A DNA stretch of 64,000 nucleotides, from assembly GCA_963691655.1 (NCBI GenBank), contig CAVNUY010000006.1, forward strand, positions 248,001 through 312,000. Reading direction: 5' to 3'. Below are positions 44,025 to 55,740 of this stretch, in pieces (the first letter of the stretch is position 1; each line of letters begins with the position of its first letter). This DNA comes from Toxonevra muliebris (lineage: Eukaryota; Arthropoda; Insecta; Diptera; Pallopteridae). The position numbers and the translations under genes were made by a program. The notes beneath the pieces are model-generated. The model was given only the letters and a program-made list of their open reading frames with translations. It was not told the origin of the DNA and did no database searches.

Positions 44025-44725
44025 TTTTGCCCTATGGCATGACGCTGAGTCGTTTTGGAAAATTGGACTTATAATCACAGGGAATAAGGCATCAATGGAT
44101 GGTTCCAAATTCTTTATTATGTCGATGTACCCAAATGCGTTTAATGTTTCATTTCTAAATGCCAAATGACTACCTCCGTAGTTATTTGGCCTACCTTACC
44201 ATTAAACTAGGTGGAAATTTACTCTTTGAAATTATAGTATTTGGGAGCAAATCCTCGTTTCTTCTCCTGCGGAGGTACTGGTCCCCATCCTATTGAATGA
44301 GATTAATTTTGGATTCGTCAGTAAAAATTACTCTCTTTCAATGATTTGAGGTTTAGTTTTGGTGTTGTTTTGCGAAATTTAGCCGAGCAGCACGCATTTT
44401 AACATTCAAGTTTGCCTTTTTCGGCCTCCTTGCTTTTAGACCCATTTCTAGCACAGTTCCTGCACTTTCTACACTGAAGAAGAAAACCGACTCATTAGGC
44501 TCAAGTTTTTTAAATTTGGATATATTCGCCTAGTCTTTTTATTTTTTGTCCAGTTCCTGAAGTCCTTTTTAAAGTTTTTGTGACGTCATACTGTTTATAA
44601 AATTTGAGTACAGCAACGTGACTACAACTTATTCACTGTGCAATAGTCCGTGAATATTTTTCTTCCCTCAAAGCCAAAATAACACTTTTTTGGTTGATCG
44701 ATAATTTTTAATTTTTTCTTGATTC
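44025..44725 (-). pseudogene. Tc1-like transposase, degenerate
   Basis: Read on the minus strand with several stops: an N-terminal region with IIDQPKKCYFGFEGRKIFTD, then ERE-FLLTNPKLISFNRMG around the first catalytic site, FQRVNFHLV and GRPNNYGGSHLAF (from the GGGSxMVWG region), DIIKNLEPSIDALF, and finally FQNDSASCHRAKC, where the second catalytic aspartate (QxDxAxxH) is present. The part with the glutamate is missing at the left edge. It is an old dead copy, distinct from the one at 23.3 kb. Confidence 0.75.
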
Positions 44726-46125
44726 GCGCTTTATTACACTTCAATATGAACTAAGACAAAAATTAAAAAATCAAAACTATTTACCATTATTAAGAACCTT
44801 TACAGCAACAGAATGCACACAAAAAAAGGTAAAATGTCAATAACAAAAGAAATGACGGCTTACTAAAAATTGTCTTCAATTTGCATTATCTAGCCTGTAC
44901 CATATTTCTATGTTTTAATATGCCGCAAAAAACTACTAGGGTTTGATACATACAGTTACGATCAAAATAAAAAAGTGATAGAAGGAGGAATTTCATTTTA
45001 CGCAAACAATATTTTTGAATTATTAATAATAGATTCAATTTTTTTTTTTTTTTTTTTAATACAGAAAATAAAAGGTTCTCCAGGAAAAATAACTTTGTTT
45101 CTCGAGATGTCTAGAAATGTCCAAAGATTTTTAGAGGTTAATTTTTGAATATATTAGAAAACAATAAATAAGTTCCTACATCGGATCACACAAAATTTTA
45201 CGAAATAATTTTTTGTAAAACGTTTATTTAGATATTTATGTATGGGGCCAGGCCCCCCCCAGAAAATATATTTAACACTTTTTCGGCAGTAATTTTTTCT
45301 TTTACAGATTTGTTTTCAATGTTAATAATTGATTCATTTGAAAACCTTTCCTGTAAATTGGTTGCTCTTAACCAAAGTCTTTATAACAGCACAGACTCAA
45401 GCATAATGCGATAGAGCTGATGAAGAAGATATCATTTATATTGCTGATGAATTAATCACAAATAATATTTTATAACAGAACTGAGAATATTAATTTTTGT
45501 CAAAAATCTGATATAAAAATATATAATAATTATTTTTTTCCTGTAATAAAAAATTATTTTTTTTACTTGCCACATCGATTAACTGCTAAAGTCACATACA
45601 AATTGTAACATTACTGACGATTACTTTTTGGCTATTCCTTCATATTAATTTTATATACCGTTATATAAAAGCTGCATCTGTATTTATGCATTATACGATA
45701 TTTATTTCAATTTATATTATAAAAGGAACTTTAAAAAACAATGTTCGTTATTTCATCGCATATCTCCACTTTTTGTTTTATGGAGTTGATAGATTTGTCA
45801 ATTGTTGTCCAACTGCGAAATAAATCGACCCGTATTTTTTTGTTTGAACATGATATACAAAATTTTCGAGTTACGAATATTTATACCTTTGAAGTGTAAA
45901 AAATCAAATTTTTTTGTAATCGTGTAGTTCGTAAGCGATTTTATAAAAAATAACGAAATTTTCAGGAAGGATAAGTCGAACTTTTCAAGGTCTAATAAAT
46001 AAAAAAGTTTCATATTGTTTTGCAAATGTTATTAACAAATTACATTTACAAAAAATAGAACCTTTTTTAATCGTCTTTTCAATTACTAAAATATTTTTCA
46101 TAGTACCTAGAATGCCTCATAAAAA
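44726..46125. other. intergenic, nothing recognised
   Basis: AT-rich DNA with runs of T (45043-45058) and a short GC patch with GGGGCCAGGCCCC at 45243-45255. No gene, transposon end or repeat could be supported. Confidence 0.4.
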
Positions 46126-46405
46126 TTTAAGAGTGGACCGTCCAGAAGTTTGCAAGATATAAATAATTGTTTATAGTCGCTTCGGCCTTGAGCGCGTAAT
46201 AGCGCGCCGCACAGTGTAACATCACCATACAATGGGTGACCAAAACCTGAAAAAACTGTTATAGAGCGATAAAATTTTGACTTTAAAAATATGTTGTCAA
46301 AAATTAACTTAATCTGACCACGGCCACGCCCACCTCCTATATAAACAGAAAAATTAAAAAGCCACATCTTCGAACATGTTTGAAATATAGTGATGAAATT
46401 TTTCA
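46126..46405 (-). repeat. dispersed GGGCGTGG repeat copy
   Basis: On the minus strand it reads TATAGGAGGTGGGCGTGGCC and further on CAGTTTTTTCAGGTTTTGGT and the CG-rich ACTGTGCGGCGCGCTATTAC. A 99-codon open frame here is a by-product of the repeat and not a gene. It is related to the copies at 41.5-41.9 kb. Confidence 0.6.
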
Positions 46406-46455
46406 CATATTAATTTGTTGGCCATAAAACATATCATATCCCACTAAATACACAG

Positions 46456-47157
46456 CATGAGCTTGGATCCATGGATGTTCGGCTTTGCCGTTGATGTTGA
46501 ATCATGTCCGGGCGGTCCCTATGATTTTTTACGCTTTGGGTTATTGTAACGTATCCTCTTTTTATTGCCAGTCACAATACGATGCAGAAAATCCTTTCTT
46601 TTCTGTCGTTCAATCACAGTTCACATGTGAAAAATCGTCGTTCGACGTCTCTCGGCTTTAGAATCATTCCCAATGATTTTAATCGTTTAGAAACGCTTGA
46701 TTGATCAACTCCTAAAGATTCTGCATGTTTTTGTTGCGTTTGACATGAATCTTCTTCGAGTAATGCCTTCAATTCTTCATCTTCGAACTTTTTCGGACCG
46801 CCTGAACGTTCCCTGTCTTCAACATCAAAATCACCACTTTTGAAACGGGCATACCACACCTGACACATTCTAACGTCTATAACACAGTCAGGATAAGCTT
46901 CCGTGAGTAAACAATGTGCTTCAGTTGCGGAAGAATCAAATTAAAACTTCCCGCAAAATGTTGTTTTGTTGGCACGAAATTCGACATTTTCAGCTATAGT
47001 AAAACACTTTTGTAAAATTATCAAAATTATTTGACAGATCAATTCTTATAGTATTTTTGGCGCCCTTCGAGATAGAATAGCTGTCAATGTCAAAAAAAAT
47101 GTGCGCGTATGATAGATATGAAGTTAGTCACAATTACGAGTTTTTACATTCATACTC
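46456..47157 (-). mobile_element. mariner element copy 2, truncated
   Basis: Closely similar to the right 60 percent of the mariner at 39588-40758. The outer end GAGTATGAATGTAAAAACTC is at 47157. The transposase N-terminal part CQVWYARFKSGDFDVEDRER through GVDQSSVSKRLKSLGMILKP is more complete than in copy 1. The copy stops abruptly at 46456, at AGCATGAGCTTGGATCC, so the C-terminal half is missing. Confidence 0.9.
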
Positions 47158-48375
47158 TTAATAATTGAAAAGGCGATTTAAAAGAGTCTCATCACTTCAT
47201 TCAATCGAAAATAAATGTGCAAAATAACTACTTTCTGTGACAGATACAGAAAATGTTATAATCATATAATGTCGAATATATTTGACAAAACACTGAAACT
47301 GTTAAAGGACTCGTGTGTCATATTTTCATCATTCGAACTTACAGACTCTCAAAGATTGTAGACATGATTTTAAAACCAACCTTTTCTATGGCATTATATA
47401 TGCTTTCAATCAAGTTCAGTTTTTTCCATTTTATCTGTATTTCGTTATTATGTCCCAAATGTTAATTTTTTAACTGATGAACCTAACAGTCTTAGAAAAA
47501 AATTAAGAATAACTTTCAGCAAATTTTAGTATTTGAATATATTATCTGAAACCAGTTGAACTCAGAAGCATCTTGTATTCGTGTGTTCACAAAATATCAG
47601 CAATTAGTCATCTAAATATCTACTGCAATATATTACAGTTTTCAGATGTTTTCAAAAGTAAATAAAATCAATCAATTTTGATCAAGATCCATATGGATAA
47701 AAAAATAAATGCACACTGAGTAGTATATGATCCTAAGAAGTATATTCCAACAGGATAACAACTTTCGAAGTGGAGCTAAATCTGCAAAAACTCATTACCT
47801 CAACAAAATCTATATTTTAAAATGATGTGCATTGCAAATTATTGAAAAAATAATGTATGACTAAGATTTACCAGTATCACATCAATCATTTTGCAGTGAG
47901 TGTAAGCTCCTGTAATGACAGAATGGTGGACGACACCTGCAGGGAAATGCGAAGGCTTTGTTGACTGTAAGCCCCTGCGATGTTTCATTTTTCTAGCTAA
48001 AAATATTAATACATTTTTAAACTATTTTATAGAATATAATAGAGTATCTAATAGAAAAAAAATTTCCTATTACTATTTCTAACCATATATTTTTTTGACC
48101 GTCAAAATCATGTTTTGTGAGTCATTTTTGTTTTTGTATATTTTTCGTTACTTTTAACCCTTTATCACGCAAGATCATGGATTTTTTAAATTAGTACCTG
48201 GTTCGATTTGCATTAAGAAATAAACAATCACGTTTTTTTGGTTTAGCATATTTGTTTATATAAAGGTTCTATTTAAAAAAAATATGGTTGTCACTTATTC
48301 AAAAACACGATTTTGTTGTTTGTGTACAATTATTACTATTTATTAATTAATATCGATTATATGGTGCGATAGTAA
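47158..48375. other. intergenic, nothing recognised
   Basis: AT-rich DNA. At 47890-47985 the words GTAAGCTCCTG and GTAAGCCCCTG occur 72 bases apart in a GC-richer patch of unknown origin. Confidence 0.4.
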
Positions 48376-49150
48376 AAAATACCTGGGAAGTGATACTATT
48401 TTTCTTGTAGGTTTTGTCGAGTAAAACAAGAGTCTGTCTGTGAAATTTTCCATACACCCCCAAAATCTTGATCGGTTTTACGTACCTCTACGCACTAATA
48501 AGCTTGTAACTTATTAGTGGATTATCAACAAATTTTCTTAGACCTTTCGAATGATATATATTTTATTTAAGAAAACTTGAGAAACTTGTGTGTTATTTGT
48601 CCAGAAAACACATTTTATTTTTCACTTTTTTCGCCTTTTCCCAACTTTGGCGATGTTTCTACACACTATTTTATAAAGAAACCATAATACTTGTGAAATA
48701 ATTCAAAAGATATGTTTAATAACGAATACAACGCATATTTGTTTTTAAAAATCGGTAAGTAATTGACTGAGTTATTAAACTTTTTATGATAACAACATTT
48801 TTACAAAAATACAATTTTTGCCCATTCAACTCAAAAAGGTTCGCTTGACCGTGATTTTTTTTAAATTCAAATTCTTCAGTTTCTCGCTGAAGTGACCAAA
48901 AATATTCGAAATCTTTTTTGTTTTATTATTTCTTTCGAAGAGCTTTTCAATTGTAGCCATTTCTTGGTGTAAATATTCTCCTCGCCAGGTTATATGGAAA
49001 TAAGTTCAAATACGAATGTAGGAAATGAATTTTTATGGCCATGTTGCAGCCCATTTTACAATACGCAATTATTCATTTATTGACAACCGTGACAGAGTCG
49101 TCGATTCTGTGATTACCCAGGAAATTATCGAATAGCGCATCGTTGTGAAT
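48376..49150. repeat. left arm of a very long inverted repeat
   Basis: This segment, from AAATACCTGGGAAGTGATAC, is an inverted and diverged copy of 55420-56202. Shared words include GGTTTTGTCGAG / CTCGACAAGACC, GGCGATGTTTCTACACACTA, GAATACAACGCATATTTGTT, GTTATTAAACTTTTTATGA and CAATTGTAGCCATT. The arm covers the 3' part of the gene-like sequence on the other side. Confidence 0.85.
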
Positions 49151-49239
49151 GGGATAGTCGTGCACCTTATCGCTATGATCGTAAAGTACGGCCATCACAA
49201 GTACGGTCACATCAAATAGGTCAGAAAAACTTTTTAAAC

Positions 49240-49418
49240 GTCTAATTAGTTGAAGCTGAGGATGTTATTCTACCACTACTGCATCTAAAGTTGGGCTACA
49301 TGAAACAATTTCTAAAAAATTGGAAGTAGACGGCGATGCATTTTGCCATCTTAAAGGGGTGTTCCCAAAATTAACTGAAGCCAAAATGAAAGGAGGTATT
49401 AATTTATTTGTTTCCAAG
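49240..49418 (+). pseudogene. unclassified transposon-like protein, part upstream of BEL insertion
   Basis: The reading VILPLLHLKLGYMKQFLKNW and, after a one-base shift, VDGDAFCHLKGVFPKLTEAK and MKGGI resembles a protein family that recurs widely in animal genomes, with the pattern LPPLHxKLGxMKQFVK and FPKLxxAKxxxGIFxGPQ. It is broken off at the CCAAG site where BEL element 2 inserted and continues at 55274. I recall no accepted family name, and I infer that it is transposon-borne. Confidence 0.6.
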
Positions 49419-49633
49419 TGTAGGGGACTCTACAGTGCATTCTTCATGTTTTTGCTACAATGATCAAAACCTGTAAATTTATATTCTCTCTCTTTTGTAT
49501 AATGAAATGAAAAATGAAAAGAATAAAGAAGACACGTTGCTGTGTCACAGTTACTTAATTTCTTGAACTCTGTCTAAAACCAAAAGATAAGTATAATTCT
49601 ATTTTCTAATTCAAAACAAGAAAAACTCCTACG
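49419..49633 (+). repeat. left LTR of BEL/Pao element 2
   Basis: 215 bp. Relative to the right LTR it lacks about 43 bp after GACTCTACAGTGC and about 25 bp after TTTTGTATAA. Otherwise nearly identical. GAATAAAGAAGA at about 49519 includes a probable polyadenylation signal. Confidence 0.95.
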
Positions 49634-49639
49634 TTTTTA

Positions 49640-49657
49640 TGGTGCCGAAACCCGGGA
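49640..49657 (+). promoter_or_regulatory. primer binding site of BEL/Pao element 2
   Basis: TGGTGCCGAAACCCGGGA lies six bases after the left LTR. It begins TGG, the complement of a tRNA 3' CCA, as expected of the site that primes minus-strand synthesis. I do not assign the tRNA. Confidence 0.8.
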
Positions 49658-49712
49658 ACTCAATTCCCAATAAGATTTTCTTCGATTTTCCAGATCTTCA
49701 AATCTTCACAAA

Positions 49713-51180
49713 ATGGAGTCCCTCAACTCCGCCATTGCAACTCAGCAAAAAACACTACGTCATTTAAAACGCAAGCAGACCATGTTTAATGCAAAACCAA
49801 GGGAAAGCAAAACTAGAGCTTGCTCGATGATGTCGAAAGTAATTACACTTCTTTCCGAGATGGGCATGAGAAGATAGATGAAATTGTTAGTTCTAGCTCC
49901 ATTGCTGAAGTAGATGTGCCATATCTCAAGGAAGATGTCTTCTACACTTGCTATGATCTTTATATCGCGCTTAAATCTTCTTTAATTGATTTGCAATATG
50001 AATTTAATGCACCACTCTCACCAGTCGTTCATGCTAGCACGCTTGCAACAACCAACAGCCGAAATGAATCTTTTAGCGCCTGTGCGCGACTCCCTAAAAT
50101 TAATTTGCCCAACTTCTCCGGTGAATATCTCGAATGGATTCCATACCGGGATATGTTCTTGTCACTTGTTCACAATAACCACGCTCTCTCAATGTTCAGA
50201 AGTACTTCTACTTAAAGAGTTCTTGCGCTGGAGCACCGTTAGACATCGTGAATGAGTATCCAGCAGCAGACACCAATTATGAACTAGCATGGGGTGCATT
50301 AGAAAAACGATTCCATAATCACCGAAAATTAGTCGAGCAAATTCTTAAACGTCTCTTTGCTATCCCAAACATAAATGGATCGTGTGAAAGCGTAAAGCTA
50401 CTGCTAGATACCACTCGTAATTGCTTAGCATTGATCAAAAGTCTCAACATTGATATTACAACTTGGGACGCTATTCTTGTGTTCTTAACTACACGAAAGC
50501 TTGACAAGCAGACAATAAAAGAATGGGAGCAATCTTTAAACGCCAGCACTAATATCCCATCCATGACAAACATGATAATGTTTTTGGAAACAACGTTTAG
50601 AACACTTGAGATGGTCGAAGAACCAAAATATATGATGAGCAATAAGCCACAAAGTCATGATTCTAAATCATTTAAAACAGCAACGTCTAAACAACCGTTT
50701 CGTCGCAATATCTACTCGCACACTACTCTACTGTTCAGGACAGTAACTGCCCTTGCTGCCAAATTCTCAGCGCTTTCATCTGCTGCTAAGCTAGCATTTG
50801 TAAATCAGAACAAGGTTTGCAGAAACTGCCTTTATCCTGGACATAACCACAATGAATGCAAACTAAGCACTCGCTGCAAAATCTGCCAACAGCTGCATCA
50901 TACCATTATTCACAACGAGTTCTCCTCTGACTCCATCCAACGTCAACACTCACCAGCTAAAACTCTCTCTGGCTTTACAAATGAACCTATCACAACCACA
51001 GCTCTACCACACACCTTCAACGGTGGTCATGCAAGTGCAAACATTTCAACTATGTCGAGTCCTCAAATTATACTTGCGACAGCGAAGGTAATTGCGAAAA
51101 CTAGCAAAGGTACATTTACGCTGAAAGCTCTCGTTGACCAAGGCGCTCAGGCATCTTTTATTACCGAAGAGTTTGCCTAA
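49713..51180 (+). pseudogene. BEL/Pao gag, zinc knuckles and start of protease (broken)
   Basis: The ATG at 49713 opens MESLNSAIATQQKTLRHLKR; a shift leads to LLDDVESNYTSFRDGHEKID. The conserved BEL gag region has RLPKINLPNFSGEYLEWIPY, then after a stop and shift NYELAWGALEKRFHNHRKLV. The zinc region reads KVCRNCLYPGHNHNECKL (C-x2-C-x4-H-x4-C) and CKICQQLHHTIIH. From about 51090 the reading ATAKVIAKT and ALVDQGAQASFITEEFA is the protease, with DQGA at the catalytic position, and stops at 51178-51180. Confidence 0.88.
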
Positions 51181-51181
51181 C

Positions 51182-53393
51182 TACTAAATATATCTAAATT
51201 AACTACTCACGTAACGGTTAAAGGAGTTGGAGATAAACAATCAGTCAATGTAAGAAAATATGTGCCACTCAAACTTTATTCGCATTATGTTCCAAATTTT
51301 ACTTTGAAATGCAATGCTTTAATTCTGCCTACTCTTACTGCATATAACCTTATGCCAATAAATATTAACCTTTTACCTAATCTATCACAACTCCATCTCG
51401 CTGACCCACAATTTATTCAACCAAGCAGAATTGATCTAATTCTTGGCAGTAATGTCTATGGAAACCTACCTACCATACCTGAGTATGAGAAAATATGAAA
51501 CAGGACTGCTTCTTCAAAATACATCGTTTGGTTGGATGGTTTCTGGACCTACTTGCAAAAATTCATTTGCTACTGACGTTAGCATCAACATTTGCTCTCT
51601 TGAAAATCAACTACGCCTTTTCTGGGAACAAGAAGAGCTATACGAAGAGAAACTAAAACTACCTGAAGAAACAGCTTGCGAAACTTTGTTCTCAGAAACC
51701 CACTTTCGCGATAAGGATGGTAGGTACACTGTCCAATTACCATTTAAACAATTGATTTTACACAACAAACTGCCTACTTTTCAACAAACGGATTATAACG
51801 CTCTTAAACGACTCAAACAACTGGAAATAACATTTGCCAAAAGACCTCTATTTGCTGAAATGTACAAGAAATTTATGGAGGAATACGAATCTCTAAATCA
51901 CATGCAAAATATAGGTGTTTATCCAAGTGATTTGCCGCCTAATTGTTATTTTTTGCCGCAACATGGAGTGCTCAGAGAAAATAGTAAGACAACTAAGCTC
52001 CGTGTTGTATTCGATGGAGGCAACCGTAAGCCACCTCAAAATTCACTTAATGCCTACAATCATCACACGCTGGCGCCGCTTTTCAATTGGATTTACAGCA
52101 GATCTTGAAAAGATGTTTAGGCAAATTAATGTCTGCGAAGAACACCAGAAATTACAATGCATCCTCTGGCGAGAATGCCAAAGTAACAACATTTGTATTT
52201 GCAAGTTGCGCACGGTCACGTATAGTACCACCTCTGCTCCCTATTTGTCTATTCGTGTTCTACAACAACTTGCTACGGACGGGAAATATATTTATCCTCT
52301 AGCTAGTAAAGTCTAGAGTACAGATACCTATGTCGACGATGTGATTTCAGGCGCAGACTCTGTCGAAGAAGCAATACAACTACAACAACAACTGTGCCAA
52401 CTTTTAGCGGCCGGCGGTTTCAATTTGAGAAAGTGGTCTTCTAATTCGATCAATGTACTGCAAACCATTCCTGAAGAAAATCGTGAAACTGCAGACTTAT
52501 TTCAATTGCAAGATCAAAATTACGTGAAAGCTTTGGGGCTCACCTTGGATACCATTAATAATTCATTTTCTTTTAAACTTAATTTTACTTTTGCACCTCA
52601 TTTAACAAAAAGTAGCCTTCTCTCGGATGCCGCAAAGCTTTTCGACCCACTAGGGTGGCTCTCACCGATCACGATCGTGCCGAAGATTATGTTCCAAAAA
52701 TTATGGACAGCTGGGCTAGATTGGAAAGACCCACTTCCAGCTGATATCAATCAAGAATGGCAGAGCTACCGAGACTCATTAAAAGATATCGAACAGATTA
52801 AGATCTCCAGGTGGTTTGGAGGCAAACGTACAACCAAGGCAGAGCTGCATGGATTTAGTGACGCCTCTCAGTTGGCATATGCTGCCGCAGTATACCTACG
52901 AATCACAACGGAAATTGGGGAGGTCGTTGTAAACTTAGTGCAGTCAAAAACGAAAGTAGCGCCTTTGAAAACAGTCACGATTCCTAGACTGGAACTTTGT
53001 GCAGCTGCTCTACTAGCAAAACTTACAGCTACAATTAAAAATTCCTTGGACGTGAGCATCGAAAGCATAACCTATTGGACTGATAGCACCACTGTTCTCA
53101 GCTGGATAAATAACCACTCTTCTAAATGGACCGTTTATGTCGCAAATCGCGTTGCACAAATTCAGCGTCTCACTGAACCTAATGAGTGGAGATATATATC
53201 AATAAATGACAATCCAGCGGATTGCGCTTCAAGAGATACCACGCACTATGGTGGCAAGGACCACCATGGCTCCAGAAAGCATACGCATATTGGCCAACAA
53301 TATCTAAAACAGTTGAAACTGATCTCGAAGTTAGACGAATTACAATCCACTCAATTAAAACACAGCCTTTACAGTATCCTGAACTTTCGTTAA
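51182..53393 (+). pseudogene. BEL/Pao protease end, reverse transcriptase and RNase H (broken)
   Basis: Protease end: DLILGSNVYG. Connector: NTSFGWMVSGP, an element-typical phrase. RT: KLRVVFDGGNRK, then a frame change, then DLEKMFRQINVCEEHQKLQC, the first catalytic aspartate block, and after a TAG at 52315 TYVDDVISGADSVEEAIQ with an intact YVDD box. Thumb: AKLFDPLGWLSPITIVPKIM. RNase H: LHGFSDASQLAYAAAVYLR, PRLELCAAALLAKL, ITYWTDSTTVLSWI and NDNPADCASR carry the four catalytic positions. Thus the key residues survive but the frame is broken at least three times. Confidence 0.9.
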
Positions 53394-53399
53394 GATTTT

Positions 53400-54851
53400 C
53401 GACCTTTACAACGATGCGGCGTGTGACAGCATATGTTTTAAGATTTCACCACAATTTACAATGTGGTCTTCGGACAGGGAAGTGGGATACCTAAAGACTT
53501 ATGAACTCAAGCGCGCAGAACTGTTACTGATTAAGTTAACACAGGGAGTATGTTTCGAAAAAGATATCAAATGCTTAAAAATTAATAAATTATTGCCACC
53601 GCAAAGCAAAATACTACAACTCAGCCCCTTCCTGGATAATGATGGTATTGTTAGAGTTGGAGGCCGTATTGTGAATGCAGAAGTTTCGTATCAAACTATC
53701 CAATATTATTATCAAAACACAACCCACTTTCTATTCTTATATTTACTTGTGTGCGCAAACACATCATGGCGGTTTACAACTCATGCAAACCTATGTCAGG
53801 CTCCGATACTTGATTTTATCCTCTCGCAATTTAGCTAAATCTGTGCAACGAAGATGTGCAATTTGTTATAAATACAATGCAAAAACATGCCAACAAATCA
53901 TGGGCAATCTGCCCGCGGTACGCTTGCAACCAACAAGAGCATTTAAACATAGCGGGCTAGACTACGCTGGTCCCATAATATCAAAACAATCTACATTGAG
54001 AAAGGCCGCTGTTTCAAAAAGTTACATATGTTTATTTATTTGCATGTGTACAAAAGCGATCCATCTGGAAGTTGTTCGTCGCCAGACGAGGAACCTGCAC
54101 CGACCTGTACTCCGACTGCGATACTACATTCATAGGCGCAAACAAGGAGTTACAGGTACTCTTCAATCGATGTAAAACATCGCTGCCGGAGCATTTGGTT
54201 GAAACACTGGCAAACGAAGAACAACTTGGCATTTCATTCCTCCAGCTTCGCCTCATTTTGGAGGATTATGGGAAGCCGGAGTAAAGTCTACAAAACACCA
54301 TCTGAAATGTATAATGCAGGATCGTATTCTCACCTATGAGGAGTTACCTACACTGCTAGCACAAATTGAAAGCTGCTTGAACTCCCGTCCTCTTTCACCA
54401 CTATCAACGGATCCATCGGATCACATTGCGCTTACCCCAGCGCATTTTCTTATTGGCGAACCAACTTCATGCCTGCCCGCCGAGAACCTACTAGGTGCGA
54501 ATATTGATCGTTTGAGTCGCTGGAAAATTGTTGAGACTTAAACAAAGCTTTTGGAAAAGATGGTCGAGTGAGTATATGTGTAGGTTACAAGCACGTCCTA
54601 AATGGAAAACCCCTCAACGAAACCCCAAAGTAGGCGATGTAGTCCTTCTGTTACATGAACGTAGCGCACCAGGAAAATGGCCGTTGGCAAGAATCGAAGA
54701 GCTTCATCTAGGGTCCGACGGATTAATACGTGTTGTTACATTGCTTTGCAATGGCAAAACATTGAAGCGACCGATAGCTAAAATCTGCTTGCTTCCAACT
54801 AACATAACTAACGAGACTGACATCCAAGACCAACCTGCACAACACCCGTAA
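53400..54851 (+). pseudogene. BEL/Pao integrase (broken, part of core missing)
   Basis: Readable parts in changing frames: DGIVRVGGRIVNAEVSYQ, the HHGG and QRRCAICYKYNAKTCQ zinc region, FKHSGLDYAGPI with the first catalytic Asp, CTKAIHLEVV directly followed by a shifted RRGTCTDLYSDCDTTFIGAN with the second Asp (a short segment between is lost), FGGLWEAGVKSTKHHLK with the catalytic Glu, LTPAHFLIGEP, and the C-terminal LKQSFWKRWSSEYMCRLQAR and NPKVGDVVLLLHERSAPGKW. All three catalytic residues exist, but no frame spans them. Confidence 0.87.
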
Positions 54852-54977
54852 AGTCATCTTCACTCTAGCCACCTCCTAACGCTGTGAGTCGAGGCATAGC
54901 GTGATCAACTTGGCGATCGAACAAATGCACCTCTAACAGGCTAGAGTGTAGGTAATAGCTTTAAGAACAGTCGTTCT

Positions 54978-54990
54978 TTGTGGGGGAGAA
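54978..54990 (+). promoter_or_regulatory. polypurine tract of BEL/Pao element 2
   Basis: TGTGGGGGAGAA directly precedes the right LTR. Purine runs in this position prime plus-strand synthesis. Confidence 0.8.
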
Positions 54991-55273
54991 TGTAGGGGAC
55001 TCTACAGTGCTTAATCAACTGATTATATTCTAAACCTGCAAGTGTTCCATTTCCATTCTTCATATTTTTGCTACAATGATCAAAACCTGTAAATTTATAT
55101 TCTCTCTCTTTTGTATAACATATAAATGAAACTGTAAAAATTGAGGTAGAAAAATGAAAAGAATAAAGAAGACACGTTGCTGTGTCACAGTTACTTAATT
55201 TCTTGAACTCTGTCTAAAACCAAAAGATAAGTATAATTCTATTTTCTAATTCAAAACAAGAAAAACTCCTACA
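54991..55273 (+). repeat. right LTR of BEL/Pao element 2
   Basis: 283 bp, TGTAGGGGACTC to CTCCTACA, followed by the CCAAG duplication. It is the complete version; the left LTR has two deletions relative to it. Confidence 0.95.
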
Positions 55274-55740
55274 CCAAGTCTAGTACTTTTTTCATCGTGC
55301 TTATCTCTTTTGATGAATTTTTAGATATTTTCATTGGACCTCAAATTCGTAAAATTATGAGCGATGTAAACTTTATGAACAAGCTCAGTTCTGTTGACAA
55401 ACGTGCATAGAAGAGTTTCGTTACGCAATGCGATAATTTCCTTGGTAATGACAGAAAAGACGACTATGTCACGATTGTTAATAAATTTTTAAATGCGTAT
55501 GGTGAAATGGGCTACATGTCCATAAAAATCCATTTCCTGCTTTCGCATTTGGACTTCTTCTTAGATAACCTGGGCCAGTTCAACGATGAACATGACGAAC
55601 ATTTTCACTAAGAATGGCTACAATTGTAAAGCGCTTCCAAGGTAAAAATAAAACAAAAATGATTTCAAAATATTGTTGGGCACTTCAACAAGAAACTGAT
55701 GATGCTGAATTTAAAAAAAGCACGCTCAAGCAAATATTTT
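55274..55740 (+). pseudogene. unclassified transposon-like protein, part downstream of BEL insertion
   Basis: The reading IGPQIRKIMSDVNFMNKLSS, VDKRA, stop, KSFVTQCDNFLGNDRKDDYV, TIVNKFLNAYGEMGYMSIKI, HFLLSHLDFFLDNLGQFNDE, HDEHFH continues the sequence cut at 49418. The HxLxSHLDxFxxNxGxxSDExGExFHQ pattern is the C-terminal signature of the same widespread protein. Stops at the codon after KRA and after HFH, plus a later frame change (FNKKLMMLN), show decay. Confidence 0.62.

Larger units (their letters stand above)
49419..55273 (+). mobile_element. BEL/Pao LTR retrotransposon 2, full length, defective
   Basis: LTRs start TGTAGGGGACTC and end CCTACA (left end reads CTACG), with a CCAAG duplication on both sides (49414-49418 and 55274-55278). 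Length is 5855 bp. The order is LTR, primer binding site, gag with zinc knuckles, protease, RT, RNase H, integrase, polypurine tract, LTR. The coding part is broken by many frameshifts and stops, but the LTRs differ by only about two substitutions plus two deletions in the left LTR. It landed inside the transposon-like gene whose two halves are at 49.24 and 55.3 kb. Confidence 0.95.

Noticed and set aside
46107..46406. 99-codon open frame on the minus strand
   Set aside because: It lies within a dispersed GGGCGTGG repeat and has no conserved motif.
47890..47985. Pair of GTAAGC.CCTG words as a functional repeat
   Set aside because: Only eleven matching bases; could be chance.
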